A stretch of 64,000 nt of DNA. Origin: Tetrapyrgos nigripes. Its lineage: Eukaryota; Basidiomycota; Agaricomycetes; Agaricales; Campanellaceae. Positions 36,747 to 49,600 of this stretch are shown here, one piece after another. Both the position numbers and the translations under genes were made by a program. Where the stretch lies: positions 62,001 to 126,000 of the forward strand of contig JAACJM010000003.1 of assembly GCA_013368315.1 (NCBI GenBank), written 5' to 3'. Below the pieces are notes generated by a model. It was not told where the DNA came from. It saw only the letters and a list, made by a program, of their open reading frames with translations, and ran no database searches. Numbering within the stretch: the first letter of the stretch is position 1; each line of letters starts with the position of its first letter.

Positions 36747-39175
36747 ATGAGTAAGAGGCACAGTGACGCTCCCGATGCTGGAAGCAGCAAGAAATTTAAA
36801 AGGTCTGTATTCCTACCAGCCGTTGTAACAAGTACTGATTCGTAATTCTTTTTCGTCTTAGTGATGTGAGTGACTTCTCTGACCTTTCAAAAGGTGATTA
36901 TTCTTTCCAACAATCCATTCTGACGCGTTTCTATAACCCGGTTTACCCGCAGACCCCTTCTAATGATAATGCTAGCCCCAGTGAAGTGAGTGTTGCACGG
37001 TCTTTCTCTATTGAATCCTCTGACTCGTTTTCCTAGCTCTCGAACGCCGCTCTCATTGCTCGGAAAAGAGCTGAAATTGCTGCAAAAATGGCAGCTATGA
37101 GGAGCAACGTTCTTGGAGGCGCCAACGTCACCTTGCCCTCGGCTCAAACGGTCTCAAAGTTCGCCTCCTCCCCCTCTCCTTTACCCACATCTCTCCCCGC
37201 TAAACCGTCACCGGCGCCTGTTTCAAATATTCCCAGCCGACCGCATTCAACCTCTGGAGACCCTAGCCCTGGAGGGTCTACGCCAGGGACACCGACACCA
37301 GGGGTAACCGACGACATCGTTCGTAAAGTCGCGGAAGCAAAAAGGAAAGTAGCAGAAGCTCAAAGGCAAATGGCCGTGAAAGATAATCCATACATGGTAC
37401 GTGTTTGCTTGATGTTATCAAGAATATACCTCATTGGAAATGGCAGTCTATGCCACAGACGGGCAAGAACAAGAATCGTCCACCAGAGCCTGCCCAACAA
37501 GGTTCTGGGTTAAAGATGGCTGCACATCCTTTGTTGTTGGACTCAACACCAGCTGCACCTCAGTCGAAAAAGGACAGATATAAGCCGATGCAGCCCAAGT
37601 TCGCTTCCATTAAAGTAGGTCAATCATACTACCAAACGATATCGTTCTCTTATCGTGTTTTATGATAGGCCAATACTCGAAATGCTCCTACACCTCCTCC
37701 TCCTCCTCCCCCAGTTGCTGCTGTAGAACCGTCCGCTAATCCTTACGCATCGTCTTCGAAAGACACCGGGTTCGAAGGTGCACCTAAAGATCGTTCAGGA
37801 CGAAATTTCAGGTTCAATCCTAAGGGAAAATATGTCGCTCTTGGAAACCAGTTGCGTCAGGACCAGCAGCTCGAGGCTTTGAAACAAAGAATCGCAGAAA
37901 GTGCTAGGAAAGCAGGTTTGGATGGAGATATGGGTATCGAAAGGACCATCAAGGTTGGTATATCCCTTTATCTCGAGCTTGCGTATGCTGAATATGTATC
38001 TCCTCCTTGACAGCGCCCACCGCCTCCTGAAGTTGAGTGGTGGGATGAAGCTTTGCTGCCAAATAGGAAGTACGACGACTTGGGGCTCGGAATGGAAAAC
38101 TTGAATATCAATACTGCAGACTCTCCTATTACTATATACGTTCAACATCCAATCCCTATACCCGCTCCTGGTGACAAGAACAAGATTGCTCTGAATCCTC
38201 TGAAGCTGACAACAAAGGTTCGTAGGTCGCGTTTACTTACTCATGCATAGTTTTTCACACTACTTTTCAATCTAGGAACAAAAGAAGATGCGCAAACTGA
38301 AGCGTGCAGCAGAGTTGCAAGACAAACGAGACCGTATTCGCATGGGTCTCTTACCTCCTGACCCACCCAAAGGTAAATCCCGAATCTGTTATCTATCGTA
38401 CTCGAATTACAACGTGTCCGCAGTTCGTCTGGCCAACCTTATGAAGGTCTTGACCTCCGATGCTATTCAAGACCCTACTCGTGTTGAGGCCAAAGTCCGA
38501 CGTGAGGTCGCCATGAGAAAACACAATCACGAAAAGATGAATACCGAACGCAAATTGACCGATGATCAGAGGAGGGAAAAGGAAGAAAATAAGAAACTCG
38601 AACAGGAAAAGAAGGGTATCTACGGTGCTGTTTTCAAGTATGTGTTTCCTATGATTTTTGCCTACTACTTCATAGTCTGACCCAATCTTTTCAGGATCAA
38701 GAAGCTTTCTGATCCTGCTCATCAGTTCAAAGTTCGTAAGAACGCCGAACAATCCAATCTCACTGGAGTCTGCATCTTTAATCCCAATTTCAGCATGGTA
38801 TATGTCGAGGGTGCAGCCAAGTTTATTCGAAATTACAAACGGTTGATGTTGGTTCGGATAGCTTGGACTGAAGCGGCGAGACCTCGTGGGGCAGAGGATG
38901 TCGAATTGGAGGACCCTGCTTCTGATGCTGAGGATATGACGGGGGTCAGTTCCAGCCGAAAGACCACCGCTAACGGAGGAGAGGAGGGAGGCTCTCTAGA
39001 AAGCAACAAGTGTTGGTTGGTCTGGGAAGGATTGTTGAAAGATAGATCGTTCAACAACTTCAAAGCGAAGAGTTGCCCAACAGATAGAGACGCTAGGGAA
39101 GTTCTTGGGGAGAAGCTGAAGGGTTACTGGGACCAAGCGAAGAATTGGAAACCAGAAGAGGAAGAGCTCTTTTGA
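36747..39175 (+). CDS. PRP3: U4/U6 snRNP splicing factor Prp3
   Basis: U4/U6-associated spliceosome component. Exons 36747-36802, 36862-36985, 37037-37396, 37447-37614, 37669-37953, 38014-38217, 38276-38372, 38424-38637 and 38695-39175 sum to 662 residues. Segment 36866-36952 (87 nt, in frame, flanked by GT and AG) may be an optional intron, giving 633 residues. The N-terminus is short and basic (MSKRHSDAPDAGSSKKFK). Then come IARKRAEIAAKMAAM, a Pro/Ser-rich linker, the PRP3 domain (PPPEVEWWDEALLPN, IYVQHPIPIPAP, KLKRAAELQDKRDRIRMGLL, DPTRVEAKVRREVAMRKHNH) and the C-terminal ferredoxin-like DUF1115 (RNYKRLMLVRIAWTEAA, NKCWLVWEG, CPTDRDAREVL). Confidence 0.95.
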
Positions 39176-39302
39176 GCATGACATTCATGTTGATACATAG
39201 ATTGGATTAGCTGTTATTATACAAAGTACAACAGTCAATGTGATCAATTCTGATCCTGTCTAGAGAGATGTCGAGAATGGGGAAACATGATGTGCATGCT
39301 AC

Positions 39303-41011
39303 TCAATCACTATCAATCATAATGACGTCGTCATCGTCGTCTACACCCCAATCAAATTCCGGAGAAGGGCTTTTCTCTTTAGCCTTGCCCTTTGAAGTCC
39401 TCTTAGGGATATTGGGTACGGAGGCATCTCCAGCACCAACTGCGCGAGAAGAGCCACCTCCGAGAGTCCGGCCAGAACCTGCCCAAGAGGCGGATGACTC
39501 GGTAGTGGATTTCTTCTCCTTGGACTTGCCTTTCTCTGACGATGATGCTTGTGCGTTGGACACCGGCCGTCCATTGAGACTGTGACCTGCGCCTGAAAAC
39601 GGATTGGATCGCTATATAATTTCTCAGCCAACGTTACGCGTCGAAGCGACATGGCTACGAACCGTAGAAGCATTAGGAGAACTTGGAGGACTAGGTGCTG
39701 AAGGGGGTACATATGGTGTGACATGAAACCCAAAGAACAATTTGCCAAAGGGAAGATTAAGTGGAGCAGGAACTTTCGAGCTGTCCTCCAAAGTACTATT
39801 GTCGACTATACGGCGGTTGCTAGAAATTGGCCGAATCAGTAGCAGTGGAATAATTGATTCTTAATGACGTACTCTGTCCGAATAATCTTGCTGCCCTCTG
39901 CAACTCCTTCCACTTTGCGATGACTGATACCTTTGCCCTTCGTTTTCCGCCCCGACAAAGTCTCTCCTTTCCCTTTGAAACTCTCCCAAACATCACCGCC
40001 CTTGCTGACTATCGTTTGTCCTGTACTTGTTCCTGCAAATCCACCGAGGGAAGACCCGGGCCGTGACGAGCCTGGAGATGCTGAATTAAGATCAATCTTC
40101 ATCTTGGAGGCCATCGTGGGTGGTGGCGGCAGCTTAGGTTTTTCAGGTTCGACGTATCCAACAGGCGGAGCGAAGTCGACCTCGAGATCAGTATCCAATA
40201 TATTGATCCCACCACCTCCCGGTGTTGTCTCCATTATGAGTAGACCAAAGACGATGGAGTTGTAACATATTTCGATGATGTCGCCTTGCGTCAACACGGT
40301 GAAATTACGAAGAGCTTGTTCAAGGCTGATTGGATCGAAAATGTCAGAGAAAACGACAAATCATGGACATGAAAACATACACTGCTTTATGGTCAGAAAT
40401 CTCGAGAAAATGAACCGATTGCGCCTGCAGCTTAACCAGTTTCCCCTTGGGTAGCGTAGCACCCGTGATACGAATCGGATCTCCTTCTTGCAAACGTAAA
40501 GTCTTCATCATCCAATAAGGAAGGTGAACGACACCCTCTTCAGCAATGAATTCCAAGACACCGGCATGTGTTGAGGCTGCAGCATTCGAGGGATTGCGCA
40601 GTTGGAACATCCAAGGCGATTCGAGTTCCAGAGACGTGAGATGAGCGAGAGCAGAAGGTGGCATTATTACTGGATAACACTTCAACTTCAGTCATGATGA
40701 AATTATAAAGGATGACGCGTACATACTTTTTCCACCATATGAGACGTTCTCTCTTTCTCTTCCGGGCAGCATAGCAACACTATATGCTTTGAGGTATTCA
40801 TCGTATGCTCGTGGAGGTGGTCTGCCACCCATCCCGTAGCCCATGCCTTGTCCACTACACGCCACAATTGGTGAGACTCCAAACGAGGCAAGTATGTCTC
40901 AAAACGCACCCAGCTAATTGCGCAAGAAGCCCACCGGGGCCTTGAGCTCCAAACTAGAAGACAGTCAGATATGACAGAAGTAAAGAATAGTAGAAAACAT
41001 ACAAAATTCAT
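39303..41011 (-). CDS. UFD1: Ubiquitin fusion degradation protein 1
   Basis: Cofactor of the Cdc48/p97 segregase, with Npl4, in ERAD and chromatin-associated degradation. Exons 41003-41011, 40910-40953, 40727-40854, 40381-40669, 39873-40325, 39663-39819 and 39303-39611 sum to 462 residues. The 9-nt first exon encodes Met-Asn-Phe. The double-psi barrel reads [56 protein letters not shown] and [14 protein letters not shown]; then [12 protein letters not shown] and [20 protein letters not shown]. The C-terminus is a Ser/Lys-rich disordered tail ([15 protein letters not shown]) ending in an acidic patch, where Npl4/Cdc48-binding segments are usually found. Its start lies 54 bp from that of the divergent MRPL16. 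Confidence 0.95.
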
Positions 41012-41065
41012 AGTGGTCAAGTTGGTGGTAGTAGGACAAGATTTGCAGGGCTGACTAATCGAGTA
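41012..41065. promoter_or_regulatory. 54-bp divergent promoter UFD1 / MRPL16
   Basis: The two start codons are only 54 bp apart, the shortest spacing in the window. Contains a GGTGGTAGTAGGAC patch and no obvious TATA box. Regulatory DNA must extend into one or both transcribed regions. Confidence 0.55.
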
Positions 41066-41899
41066 ATGCTCTTTTCGTCCCTCTCAAGGTCCCTCTTTTC
41101 CTCCAACCCTCTCCGCCCTTTGTCCCTTTTCCCGAATGCCTCCCTACTCTCCAGTCCTTTGAAGATAATAACCCGTAACCGTGGTCAACTCGCACCTCGT
41201 CAGGTCAAGTACATCAAGAGACACAAAGGTGTCATTCCTATACCCACTGGTGGTTCCATCAAGGGAACGACCCTTTCTTTCGGCGAATGGGGCATTAGAA
41301 TCAAAGGGAATGGTGTCAGGTTTAGTGCCAAGCAGCTGACAACTGCCGAGGACGTGATAAAGAGAAAATTAAAGATTCTCAAAGGCACGAAAGTCTGGTT
41401 GCGAGTCTTCCCGGACATACCCGTTTGTATCAAGGTGAGTTGTACCATCATTTCGTGTCAGACCTTTGCGCCTAATATGCCTCACAATAAGGGAAATGAA
41501 ACGCGTATGGGTAAAGGAAAAGGATCTTTTGAGTTTTGGGCTGCCCGGTATGCTTTTGACTAGGACCGTCGTTCACGCTGCTGATACGCTGGAACAGAAT
41601 TCCAACTGGACGTGTCATTTTTGAGATTGGCGGGGCACCTATCCGTGAGGAGCTTGCTCGAGATAGTGAGTGCTACGTCACATGAATACCAGAATTCCCT
41701 AATCGTGTTCTTTTCTGCGCTAGTTTTGCGTCAAGCTGCAGCCAAGTTGCCCACAAAAATGGAGTTCATCAGCAGATCTACTCCTCCCAGATTGGGAAAT
41801 ACGGTTTTACACCCTCCCAAGCCAGCTAAGCCAGATTCCACGACCGTGTTCTTGAATGCCGCGGACGCATCACCATCCTCTGCACAACCAACTGTTTAA
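41066..41899 (+). CDS. MRPL16: Mitochondrial ribosomal protein uL16m
   Basis: Large-subunit protein of the mitochondrial ribosome near the peptidyl transferase centre. Four exons (41066-41434, 41492-41547, 41598-41665, 41724-41899) sum to 222 residues. The presequence is [20 protein letters not shown]. The uL16 fold reads [79 protein letters not shown] and [20 protein letters not shown]. It is convergent with RCL1 (160 bp between stops). Confidence 0.95.
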
Positions 41900-42058
41900 C
41901 ATACCATCTACTCATAAAACATAACATTCGAAATCTTCCTGTGAACAAGGCTGTCCGTCTTTTCACATCTTTTTCGAGCTTCGGGAAAAAATACAGAGCA
42001 ATATAGATACAGGTGCGATGGTGCGTGCAACATATATACACGATATAGTATAGATGAA

Positions 42059-43467
42059 TCATGCCAGTGTCCTGTTTGCATTCACGTAACCAGTACCGTA
42101 GCAGGAGTATATCAACTGTGATGAATCCACGTTGGAAGGCTCTGCAGGCACGATTTTGAAAGACGTTCCAAAGAAATCTCGCACGTCTCGTAAAAACTGT
42201 ATCCTGAAGACTTTGTTAGACTTGCAATGTGCAGATCTTGACAGGAGTACATACGTCCGAAGAGTAGGAGGACCCATCCTACATCGTCCCACATCTTCAC
42301 TTCCCAGAACCATCATGAGCAGAACCATAGTCTGATGTTTCTGGTCAACGCATCCTCCCATGTTGATTTCTGCCAGAAGAGCCCGCGTCGCTCGAAGAGC
42401 AACGTCTTCTGGTGCAATCCCTGGTTCCGAAACAGCTTCTGAGCAATGTAAGGCGGACGTCGTGGATTCTGCAAGAAGGGTTAATGCGTAGCCAGGAGAC
42501 CTAGACATATCTCAGTCATAATTAGAATAAATCATACGAAATGCCTTACTTTCCACTCTCGTCGCCTTTGTACACATCAGAATACAGATATATGTCAGGG
42601 ATATATCGGTTGAGGATTGATCGAGTAGCCTCAATCATTCTATTTGAGAATTGAGGGTTTACTCGGACGGCATGTCTGTTTTGAGGTGTTAGAGTAGAGA
42701 AGAAAGACTAGTGGAAAATTCACGCACGCAATACCTCTTATCCTTTTTATTTTTCCGGGTTCAGCGAAATTTAGAGTCTTCACTTGTTTGACAATTGGAC
42801 AAAGGAACTGGACTTCGCCTCCTCCAGCAGGAGGTGCACCCCTTTTTTTGATGCGTAGCTCAAGCCCATCTGAAATTCCAAATAGTTGTAAGTGAGGTAG
42901 AGTGACAGTGCGAATCAGATCTGCCTGAATGTAGGTGAGCACGCAGACGTTAGTAGTAACAAAGAGACATACCGAGAGGTCATTGTCGTCTGTAGTTATA
43001 CCTCGTAAGGTGAGTTGTAGAGGTTTTTTGGCAAAGGGAGCAAGCATGATGACCGGCTCGAGGAAGTATCCTATCGAACGAGCAAGAGGGCAATCGTGAA
43101 TTATTGGTCCTCCTGATATTATGCCAGGTTTGAGCAGTAATGCAGTACCTGCGTTCAGGCGTCAATAACAGAACTGTAGAGGAATAGAGGACAGAAGTAT
43201 ACCTGTTACTGATATTTCAACTACTGTACCATTCGTGACCTTTTCTAATAGTCTCAAAAGACTGATTTCGAAATCTGGACGAGAAGTAAGTGGAACTGCA
43301 CCTTTTTAGACGAATAAACCTTGAAAGACACCTCTAAGACCAGGGTTTTTGTCGTCTGAACGGATCTTGTCGATTCTAACGGCCTTTCCGCTTAAAATAG
43401 AAAGAACAAGCCGAGTTCTGAGATATTGGTGACCGCTATAGTGAACGAGACCGGCTTTCTGCGTCAT
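42059..43467 (-). CDS. RCL1: RNA 3'-terminal phosphate cyclase-like protein
   Basis: Nucleolar endonuclease-like factor of 18S rRNA processing (A2 site), partner of Bms1. It is a catalytically dead relative of RNA cyclase. Seven exons (43332-43467, 43203-43274, 42973-43148, 42728-42924, 42550-42675, 42255-42500, 42059-42203) sum to 365 residues (family about 365-375). The start at 43467 (MTQKAGLVHYSGHQYLRTRL) is chosen because the upstream in-frame extension lies in the UBA3 promoter. Family signatures are GHQYLRTRLVLSILSGKAVR, IRSDDKNPGLRDFEISLLRL, GGPIIHDCPLARSIGYFLEP and the RCL1-type C-terminus LAEINMGGCVDQKHQTMVLL. Divergent from UBA3. Confidence 0.94.
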
Positions 43468-43561
43468 AGTTTCGAGGAAAGTAGCAAAATTTTTGCTGAC
43501 CAATTTGACGCGCCCCGCGTTTACCTTCTTTGTAACAAACCACCATAGACTTGCACTCAGA
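43468..43561. promoter_or_regulatory. 94-bp divergent promoter RCL1 / UBA3
   Basis: 94 bp between start codons. Includes a tgaccaatttgacgcgcc stretch. No TATA box is evident. Confidence 0.45.
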
Positions 43562-45226
43562 ATGGCTTCCCCCAACGACTCTGGTGACTGGCAAGGCCGA
43601 TACTATCATATAGACCAAATTCTTGACACTCCCGGTCCTCGTACAGACGAGGCATTCATGGCTGGCGATGGTGTACGGACGCGTTTTCCTGGTCTTCGTG
43701 TTTACCAACTTAGATCTCTCCCACACTAAAGGTCAAAAACTTCTTGAGAAACGAGGCAAAGATACTGGTCATCGGTGCAGGCGGTTTGGGCTGCGAGATT
43801 TTGGCAAATCTAGCTCTGACTGGTTTCAAGGATATCCATGTTATCGACATGGATACTATTGATATCAGTAATCTCAATAGACAATTCTTGTTCAGGTAAG
43901 AGACATACTTTTTTCACGTCGAGACGCTCTGATTCACAATCCCCCGAAGACCAAAAGATGTTGGCCGGCCAAAAGCGACCGTTGCGGCAGAATTCATCAT
44001 GAAGAGGGTCCCAGGCGTAAAAGTCACCCCGTACGCGTTATTTCGTGCCATGCACTCTACCACGAGTCTCCCTCATCGTCCCTCCCAGATACTTTGGCAA
44101 GATTCAGGATAAAGATGACGACTACTATATGCAGTTTAATCTTGTGATTTGTGGGCTAGATTCAGTGGAAGCTCGTCGGTGGATCAATGCCACTCTAGTC
44201 AATCTTGTCGACCCAGAGAATCCGGAGAGTTTGAAACCTTTGATAGACGGCGGAACAGAGGGTGAGATGCTCATTTACTCTACACTATTGATCCGTGTGC
44301 TCAATGGCACACCAGGTTTCAAGGGCCAAGCTCGTGTCATCCTACCCACAATCACTTCATGTTATGAATGTTCTCTAGATATGCTCAACAAACCCACTGC
44401 TTTCCCTATTTGCACCATTGCCAACACGCCTCGGCTTCCAGAGCATTGCATAGAATGGGCATCTGTTCTGGAATGGCCCCGAGTACATGGCGGTATGTAA
44501 TACGCTGCACTACTCTCGCTTCTATACGCTCTGACACTACACAGACAAGAAGATGGACACAGACGATCCTGATCACATAAGTTGGCTGTACGGCGTTGCC
44601 GCTGCACGAGCGAAAGAATTCAAGATTGAAGGCGTGACATGGTCCTTAACGCAAGGTGTCGTGAAGAATATTATTCCTGCCATTGCATCGACAAATGCGA
44701 TCATTGCTGGTATGTTAGCATGCAAAACATTCTTTATTACTATTTGTACTGAAATTGATTGCAGCTGCCTGTTGCAACGAGGCCTTCAAGATTGCCACTA
44801 GTTCAGCGGCCTATCTCAACAACTATTTCATGCTGATTGGTACTGACGGTGTTTATTCATACACATTCGAACATGAAAAGCGAGACGATTGTCCTGTTTG
44901 TGGAGGAGAGGCTCTCGACATGGCCATCAGCTCTGAAATGACCGTAGAAGAATTTATTGAAATGCTGATCGAGAAGCAGGATATGTACGTCTTCCTTTGT
45001 ACGCTCTTCCCAATATTTTCTCACATCCTTTGCCAGTCAAATCAAGAAACCTTCTCTATCGACACCTATTAAGCAGATATACCTACAAGCTCCTCCTCAG
45101 CTGGAAGAAGTTACTCGGCCAAATCTTAGCAAGAAAGTTTCAGAGCTCGTTGACGCGGGAGGTGAAGTCACTGTAACCGCTACCACACTACCTTTCAGCC
45201 TTTCTTTGCGCATCCAGTTCACGTAG
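43562..45226 (+). CDS. UBA3: NEDD8-activating enzyme E1 catalytic subunit
   Basis: Catalytic half of the NEDD8 E1 (with Ula1/APPBP1), feeding cullin neddylation. Eight exons (43562-43672, 43732-43895, 43950-44030, 44089-44261, 44316-44492, 44545-44709, 44765-44984, 45037-45226) sum to 426 residues. Motifs: nucleotide-binding [40 protein letters not shown], then [19 protein letters not shown]. The catalytic cysteine is in [17 protein letters not shown]. Zinc cysteines are in SCYECS and DDCPVCGG. The C-terminal ubiquitin-fold domain ([19 protein letters not shown]) is present, ending at a TAG at 45226. Intact by all visible criteria. Confidence 0.96.
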
Positions 45227-45344
45227 CAGCTCTGTGGCTTTCGATTCACTGTACTATATACGTAGGAGAAGTAGCAAGATCTTGTACAATGCTCATATGA
45301 TGACATCAACATAGATAAATAAACACTTGGTTCATCTCAACCTC

Positions 45345-46548
45345 ATGCCTCCGCGAACGGGCCAAAAACGCGAAGCCAGTACTCCCGGGGAGCCATCTGG
45401 AAGCGCTCATTCCTCCAAGAAAACGCGCTTTGTTGAGCCATCTGAAGACCCAGCCGATTTCGCTGAACAGGTTGACTCTGCTCTTGAAACCTCCACTGGT
45501 CGGAAAGGTGTCAAAAACGAAGGGTACGAGTCCGACTCAAGTGATGACGGAGAAGGCGTTGTTTTGAGTCGGAGGAAAGACAAGCAAGAGGATGAAGACG
45601 AAGATATGTTCGCCATGGGAGAAAAAGAAGAGAAGAAGGAGGAGTCTGGTGGAAAGAAGAGGGAGTCCTACATGCGCTTGGGCGACATTGAAGGCCAAGA
45701 GTTTGGTAACTCTGGGTCAGAAGATGACGAATCTGAAGAAGAACCTGAAGACGAGGATGATGCAGAACGAAGGAAGAAAGCTGGTATGGGGTACGAATTG
45801 TCGTCGTTCAACATGAGAGAAGAAATGGAAGAAGGGAAATTCACCGAAGACGGAACGTATGTCCGTTCATTCGATGTCCATGCAGTGCACGACCGATGGA
45901 TGGATGGACTGGATGAAAAACAAATCAAGCAGGCCCGGAAGAGGAAGAAGCAGCAGGATCGAGCACAGGCAGAAAAAATGAAAGCGGAGGAGCGGGAACT
46001 GGAGCAAATTGGCGGTAAACCTGCGATGGAAAAGGAACTGTTGGCTATGCTGAAGAAAGGAGAGTCTGTCCTGGAAGCTTTACAGAGACAGGGGATTGAA
46101 GCGAAGAAACATACCAAGTCAGTAATCATATTTTTTTCGTTAATTTTCCCTTCAATGACAAGACGTTTTCAGTGCTAAAGCAAAATCTACATCAGGAACT
46201 GCAGCTTCTAATCCTGCAGCCTCAGATGTCGAACGCATTACTCATCTCGCGTCCAACTTGATGTCACTAGGGGATACAGACGTGTATTCCAAGACTTATG
46301 AGGAGTTTGTTCGCTCTGTCCGCTCTTCAGGAATCGTGGACGAATCCTGGGTACCTTCATCTGCAGACAAAATGTTCGAGTACAGATGGGACGTCGCTGG
46401 AGTCCCCAGCACCGAACAAGTGTTTGGACCCTACGGAGAGGAAGAGATGCTGTCTTGGTACAAGGCATCGTATTTCGGACCTACAGGCGAAAAGGTGAAG
46501 GTCCGACTCGTCGGTGGAGAGTGGAAGGACTGGGATGAGGTACTTTGA
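45345..46548 (+). CDS. LIN1: GYF-domain U5 snRNP protein (Lin1 / CD2BP2)
   Basis: U5 snRNP assembly factor with a C-terminal GYF domain that binds proline-rich peptides. Exons 45345-46117 and 46173-46548 give 382 residues; the start is MPPRTGQKREAST. The N-terminal half is charged, with an acidic/Lys-rich disordered region. The conserved Lin1 core GYELSSFNMREEMEEGKFTE and GTYVRSFDVHAVHDRWMDGL follows. The GYF domain is MFEYRWDVAGVPSTEQVFGP and then YGEEEMLSWYKASYFGPTGE (GYF signature appears as SYF). Length is near human CD2BP2 (341). Confidence 0.93.
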
Positions 46549-46694
46549 TCTTTCAGAACGCATTTCTGTATTCCTGTGCAATGGTGTATTTCTAGTCAAT
46601 TATACATAGTACAAATTTACAATACGATGGATAATGTACAAGGTTGTTATACAACACAGAGCGATACACAACAGAGTCCCAGGCATGTTCCCTT

Positions 46695-49600
46695 CTAGTG
46701 GCTGATATACTGGAAAACGAAAGAAATTTCTGGTAGACCGACCTCTGCACGCAGCAAGTCGTCGTGGTTATTCTTCAACTCCTCATTAGTGAAATGATTC
46801 CATCTAAAACACTAGTCAGTGGTGTGTAGTGCGCTTTCAAAGCTAATACCTACGTGCTAGCATCCCCGTAGAGTAATGCTGGAGATTTCACCATCTGTCT
46901 CCCGTTCTTGCATCGTTTGCATTTAAAAGTTTCATGCGTCTCACACAAAGTCTGCTCATTGAACAGGAACAGCTGTCTCAAGGCGTCTACTGAGAAATGT
47001 CGTTCCGTATCTTCTTTCTCATCGACGACAGCGGAAGAGAGAGCCTGTTTGTTAGCCTGTCGCTGGAATATCTTCTCCTCAATGGTTCCCGTGGAGATGA
47101 AGCGATATACGAAACCTGTGGAGTTATGAGTCAAAATGAAGTCAAATGTCGAGCCCTCAAGACACACTCACATTCTTTCTTCTGACCGTCACGCCATACA
47201 CGAGCAAGGGCTTGCTGATCGGCAGCAGGATTCCAATCTAAAGCCAATTTAACATTGAAAAAATCTCAGAAATTACGGTTTGAGGACACCTACCAGGGTC
47301 GAAAAGAATTAACCTATTGGCACCAATGAGGTTGATTCCACATCCACCGGCCTTACTACTCAGTAAGAAAATGAATTCCTTTCCTTCCGGGTTGTTGAAC
47401 TGGTCGACGAGTTTCTGCCGTTTAGTGATGCTCATTGTTCCGTCGAGTCGAAAGAAACCGTATCTGGGAAGAGTGGTTACGATATAAGACTGAGAGGATG
47501 CAGCTAGATGCACTCACTTCTTGACCCTACACAATTTCTCAAAAAGGTCAAGGGTCTGAGTGTAGTTGCTGATGAGGACAATCTTGTCGTTGGTTTCCAT
47601 TCGTAAATGATGCAAAAATCTGCGACAGCACTCAGCGATAACCAGAGCAGCGAAGAACGAGCCACAAACCTTTCCAGGACCAAGAATTTACCAGACCAAT
47701 CGCATCGGACAGTCTGATTTCTACCTTTGCTGGTCGAATTTGGCCCGCAAAAACCTTCTGGAATGAGATGGTCGGAGCCCTTGAGATCATTAGGTAGATC
47801 CAAAAGTTCGGGGTGGTTACAGAGTTTCTTGAGAATGTTGATTGCTTTCAGCGGCTGCGATTCGGCTCCTCTCAAAAGCGCCTTGATTTCCGGCGAAGAG
47901 ATGAAGAGACGATAAAGTGCCAACTGGAACTCTGAAAGACCGCAAAAGACGACATGTTCGTATTTGACAGGCACTGGAGGGCGCATCAGTCTGAGCAAAC
48001 ATTTGGAACCAGATTGCGAGGACATGCACGTACAGTATTTCGAGAGCAAATCATTTGTCCTCCGAATGATGAATTTAGTCACAAGCCCACCCAACTCCTT
48101 CAATTTCTTCTCACTCTCCGCTTTCACTGCATCACTGGCCATAGAATCACGTCCACGAATAATGAGGTTCTCAAAGTTCTTGCGGAAGTCGTTCTTGGAT
48201 CCCAAGAAATTCGGGTTAGCGAAATTCAGTAGAGAAAAGTATTCAGACAGATCGTTCTAAACCTGCTTCAGTATTGGAAAGGATATGTATCTCGAGAAAT
48301 ACCCACCTGGATTGGGGTACCAGTCAGGATGACACGTCGCTTGACATCAAGACCGTTGAGAGCTTGAAACGTGAGTGACTCTGGAACCGAGATTCAGAAT
48401 CTATGCATTAGAGTCGGGAGATAGTTCCTGACCTGAGTTCTTCAATCTGTGCCCCTCGTCACAGAGCAACAGTCCGATGGTACAATTTGCGAGATAAACG
48501 GTCAGTGTCCGCAGCGTCTCGTAGGATACAATCATCACTTGCAGATTTCATTCAATGTGTCTGTCTCGTCTATTGGTAAAGGAAACTCACCTGGTTGGGT
48601 CACATTCCTACCACGAGCAGCTACCCACTGTGCAACTTTGTTCAGAAGCTCTGCCTTCCCTCCCTTCCCGTCAACAGCAAGAACATTGATAACATCTTTT
48701 CCGAGCCACTTGACTGAGTAGAAGGCATGTCAGTATTTGAACTCATAAGTGATACAACAATGCTAACCCAGCTCATTGGCCCAGTTCTTGACAAGACTTG
48801 AAGGACATGCAATGATGCATTTCTCGATTGACGGTTTGCCAGCTTGAGGAGATTGTTTGATAAGAGTCCAAAGTAGGGTAATGCATTGCAGTGTCTTCCC
48901 GAGACCCATCTCGTCTGCCATGATGCATCCGTACTGATTGTCGACCATCATACCTGTAGCACATTTGTACAAAAACTACATGACGATTAGTCTCAGAAAC
49001 ACAGTGGAGCGCGCGTATACCCACCTTGACACCTTCGACCTGGTGTGGCCGAAGAACTTTGGATAATCGGGGATCTATGACAACAGGGACTTTCTCGACT
49101 TTCTGCTTTTCCTTCCCTTCACCTAATAGCGCCTTGAGGCTCTTATGAGGGTTATACATCCCTGCGGTTTTCTCTTGAGCCTCCTTCAGTGCCTTTTCCT
49201 TGGCTTCTTCCTTCTCGCGCTCCATCCTCTCTTCTTCTGTCTCCCTATCGTCGATGGTTGGATCATAGAGCACAATTGCATGGTCCTCCATAGGGTCATG
49301 AAGGGGTCGAGGAATCATCTTTGCTTGTGGTCGGATTCCCAGAGAAATATTGGAAGGAATAAGCGTTACGCTCTCTCCGTCCTTGTTACGCATCGTCGGC
49401 ATCGAGAACCTGCGCGGTATCTGTTCGAATGGCTTGGGCTTGTATACCGGATATTGCTTGACTGCTGCAACCAACTCTTCCTCGTTCATATAGTCCCTGT
49501 CCCCCTTCTTTTTCTTCTTGACTGAATCATCGTCCGAATCCCCGTCGCCATCGCCTTGCTGATTCTTATAGGAGACACGCTTTCGCTTGCGCTCTGGTTG

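Noticed and set aside
36862..36865. 4-nt micro-exon in PRP3
   Set aside because: Possible in principle, but treating 36862-36985 as one exon needs no extra event and keeps the frame. Recorded as a possible optional intron instead.
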